64,000 bases of DNA, taken from the NCBI GenBank assembly GCA_027692465.1, contig JAQEYU010000003.1:248001-312000 (forward strand), given 5' to 3'. The notes beneath the pieces are model-generated. The model ran no database searches. It worked only from the letters and a program-made list of their open reading frames with translations, and was not told the DNA's origin. The DNA is from Enterococcaceae bacterium OF42-14pH9A (GTDB lineage Bacteria > Bacillota > Bacilli > Lactobacillales > Enterococcaceae). Below, one piece after another: positions 63,265 to 64,000 of the stretch (positions are counted from its first letter, which is position 1; every line of letters starts with the position of its first letter). Position numbers and translations under genes: made by a program.

Positions 63265-63406
63265 GAGGAGCTGTCCGGAAACAGCAAAGGGGATCCGGTC
63301 CTTTTGCCAGAGTTCAGGAGAAAAGTACAGCTGATGTGTCTTTTCGGCACAAACCGTTGCTAAAAACGGCTTGTAAAAACCGTCAGCGGTCTTTTTAGTC
63401 CACTCT

Positions 63407-63928
63407 TTACCTATCCGTTCGTTGAAAATAGCTGATAACCGCTGCAATGGCAGTAGTTATCAGAATCCCGCCAAAAATCCGAAACATCAGCAGCACACTT
63501 GCAAAAGGGTTGAAGAACAAAAGTCCGCCGGCTGCCATCAGCAGAACGCTGAAAATCAACCACCCGAGACGGGCAGTTCCTTCCCGATGGAGTTGAATTT
63601 CTTGAAGCAGCTGCCGAATTCCGCCGATTAAAACAAAAAGCCCTAAAAGAAAAGGGATGAAAGAAACGATCGGCTTGGCGAGAACGATTACTGCCAGAGC
63701 CCCCAGTAAAAGAAAGATTCCGGGCGCATAGGCACCGGCATAATCTCCCTTTTCCCGGATTACTGTGTAAAGATTCAGAAGGCCCATAAAGGCCAGATAG
63801 GCGGCAATGAGGTAGACGATCCCGTTAAAAATCAGTCCCGGCTTCCATAAAATGACAATCCCCATAATGCCCAAAATTATCCCTCGCAGCAGGTCGTATT
63901 GTGCCATTTTTTTCATAAATGTATCCAT
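63407..63928 (-). CDS. DUF308/HdeD-family membrane protein
   Basis: The 173-residue protein has six hydrophobic segments in three hairpin-like pairs (for example GIILGIMGIVILWKPGLIF, IFLLLGALAVIVLAKPIVSF and LIFSVLLMAAGGLLFFNPF). The repeated 'G...L..P' spacing is characteristic of DUF308/HdeD, a family linked to acid stress in enterobacteria but mostly uncharacterised in Gram-positives. GGGAGGA before ATG 63928 sets the start, six codons into the longest frame. Confidence 0.88.
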   Translation of the reverse strand: MDTFMKKMAQYDLLRGIILGIMGIVILWKPGLIFNGIVYLIAAYLAFMGLLNLYTVIREKGDYAGAYAPGIFLLLGALAVIVLAKPIVSFIPFLLGLFVLIGGIRQLLQEIQLHREGTARLGWLIFSVLLMAAGGLLFFNPFASVLLMFRIFGGILITTAIAAVISYFQRTDR

Positions 63929-63956
63929 ATCAGTTCCTCCCGTCACGTTCAGGTTT

Positions 63957-64000
63957 ATCTGAAAAGCGCAGCGGCAGTTTTTTGAGCCCAGTCAGCACCA
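63957..64000 (+). repeat. Probable truncated copy of the dispersed element at the window edge
   Basis: TATCTGAAAAGCGCAGCGGCAGTTTTTTGAGCC follows the left part of copies A and B (GTGTCTGAAAAC..CAGCGGCAGATATTTTGGTCC) with several differences and runs off the window. Confidence 0.45.

Noticed and set aside
63175..63447. 90-residue minus-strand frame after the DUF308 gene
   Set aside because: It overlaps the end of DUF308 in another frame, spans the terminator hairpin and has no ribosome binding site.
1..64000. CRISPR array, prophage or intact insertion sequence
   Set aside because: No regularly spaced direct repeats, integrase, transposase or phage structural genes were seen; the only repeated family is the short intergenic element.

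Overview
The window looks like a chromosomal segment from a low-to-moderate G+C Gram-positive bacterium of the order Lactobacillales, most likely Enterococcus or a close relative. The evidence is strong AGGAGG-type ribosome binding sites, frequent TTG starts, a perfect CtsR operator in front of clpB, CcpA-like cre sites, a lone PTS IIC gene, and a purine/molybdenum-hydroxylase locus of the kind known from enterococci and clostridia. The genus is an inference. No rRNA operon, CRISPR array, complete insertion sequence or prophage is visible.

Left third (0-16 kb): the tail of a methyltransferase; a three-gene unit encoding an FtsX/MacB-type ABC exporter and a membrane-anchored extracellular PASTA protein; two membrane proteins (DUF1294 and an LPG-synthase-TM protein); clpB under CtsR control; a GH36 alpha-galactosidase; a GyrI-like protein; an Eis-like acetyltransferase; and lepA. 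Middle (16-33 kb): a carbohydrate region with a ROK repressor divergent from a PTS IIC plus DUF4838 operon, and an ABC sugar importer without an ATPase. It is followed by a phosphatase-MerR-aldo/keto reductase operon, a frameshifted LysR gene, a flavodoxin/cupin/CMD/MFS module, a possible tRNA-like RNA gene and an aldehyde dehydrogenase.

Right half (33-62 kb): the main system. A YheO-like PAS regulator is divergent from ssnA, which is followed on the same strand by ygfK, ygeX, ygeY, ygeW, carbamate kinase, ridA, two NCS2 purine permeases, a ModE-like regulator, a MutS2-like ATPase, a fused [2Fe-2S]/molybdopterin xanthine-dehydrogenase-type hydroxylase and a MocA/YgfJ-like nucleotidyltransferase. 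A flavodoxin, an NfnA/NfnB pair and pyruvate:ferredoxin/flavodoxin oxidoreductase come next. Read together: purine is imported, hydroxylated or reduced at the ring, and opened. Diaminopropionate is deaminated by YgeX, and carbamoyl groups pass through YgeW and carbamate kinase to yield ATP. The Fld-Nfn-PFOR module could supply or absorb low-potential electrons. The enzyme families are clear; the joining of the two modules is inference. hyuA, selD, yqeB, yqeC and a separate FAD subunit are not in the window.

A 155-160 bp intergenic element with about 17-bp terminal inverted repeats occurs five times clearly (4661, 26663, 26926, 51202, 62001), once in degenerate form (31041), and probably again at the right edge. 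It lies outside the core purine cluster. It has supplied part of the LysR gene promoter and separates an operon from its terminator.

Right edge (62-64 kb): three minus-strand genes, namely a small acidic helical protein, a hypothetical protein and a DUF308/HdeD-like membrane protein.
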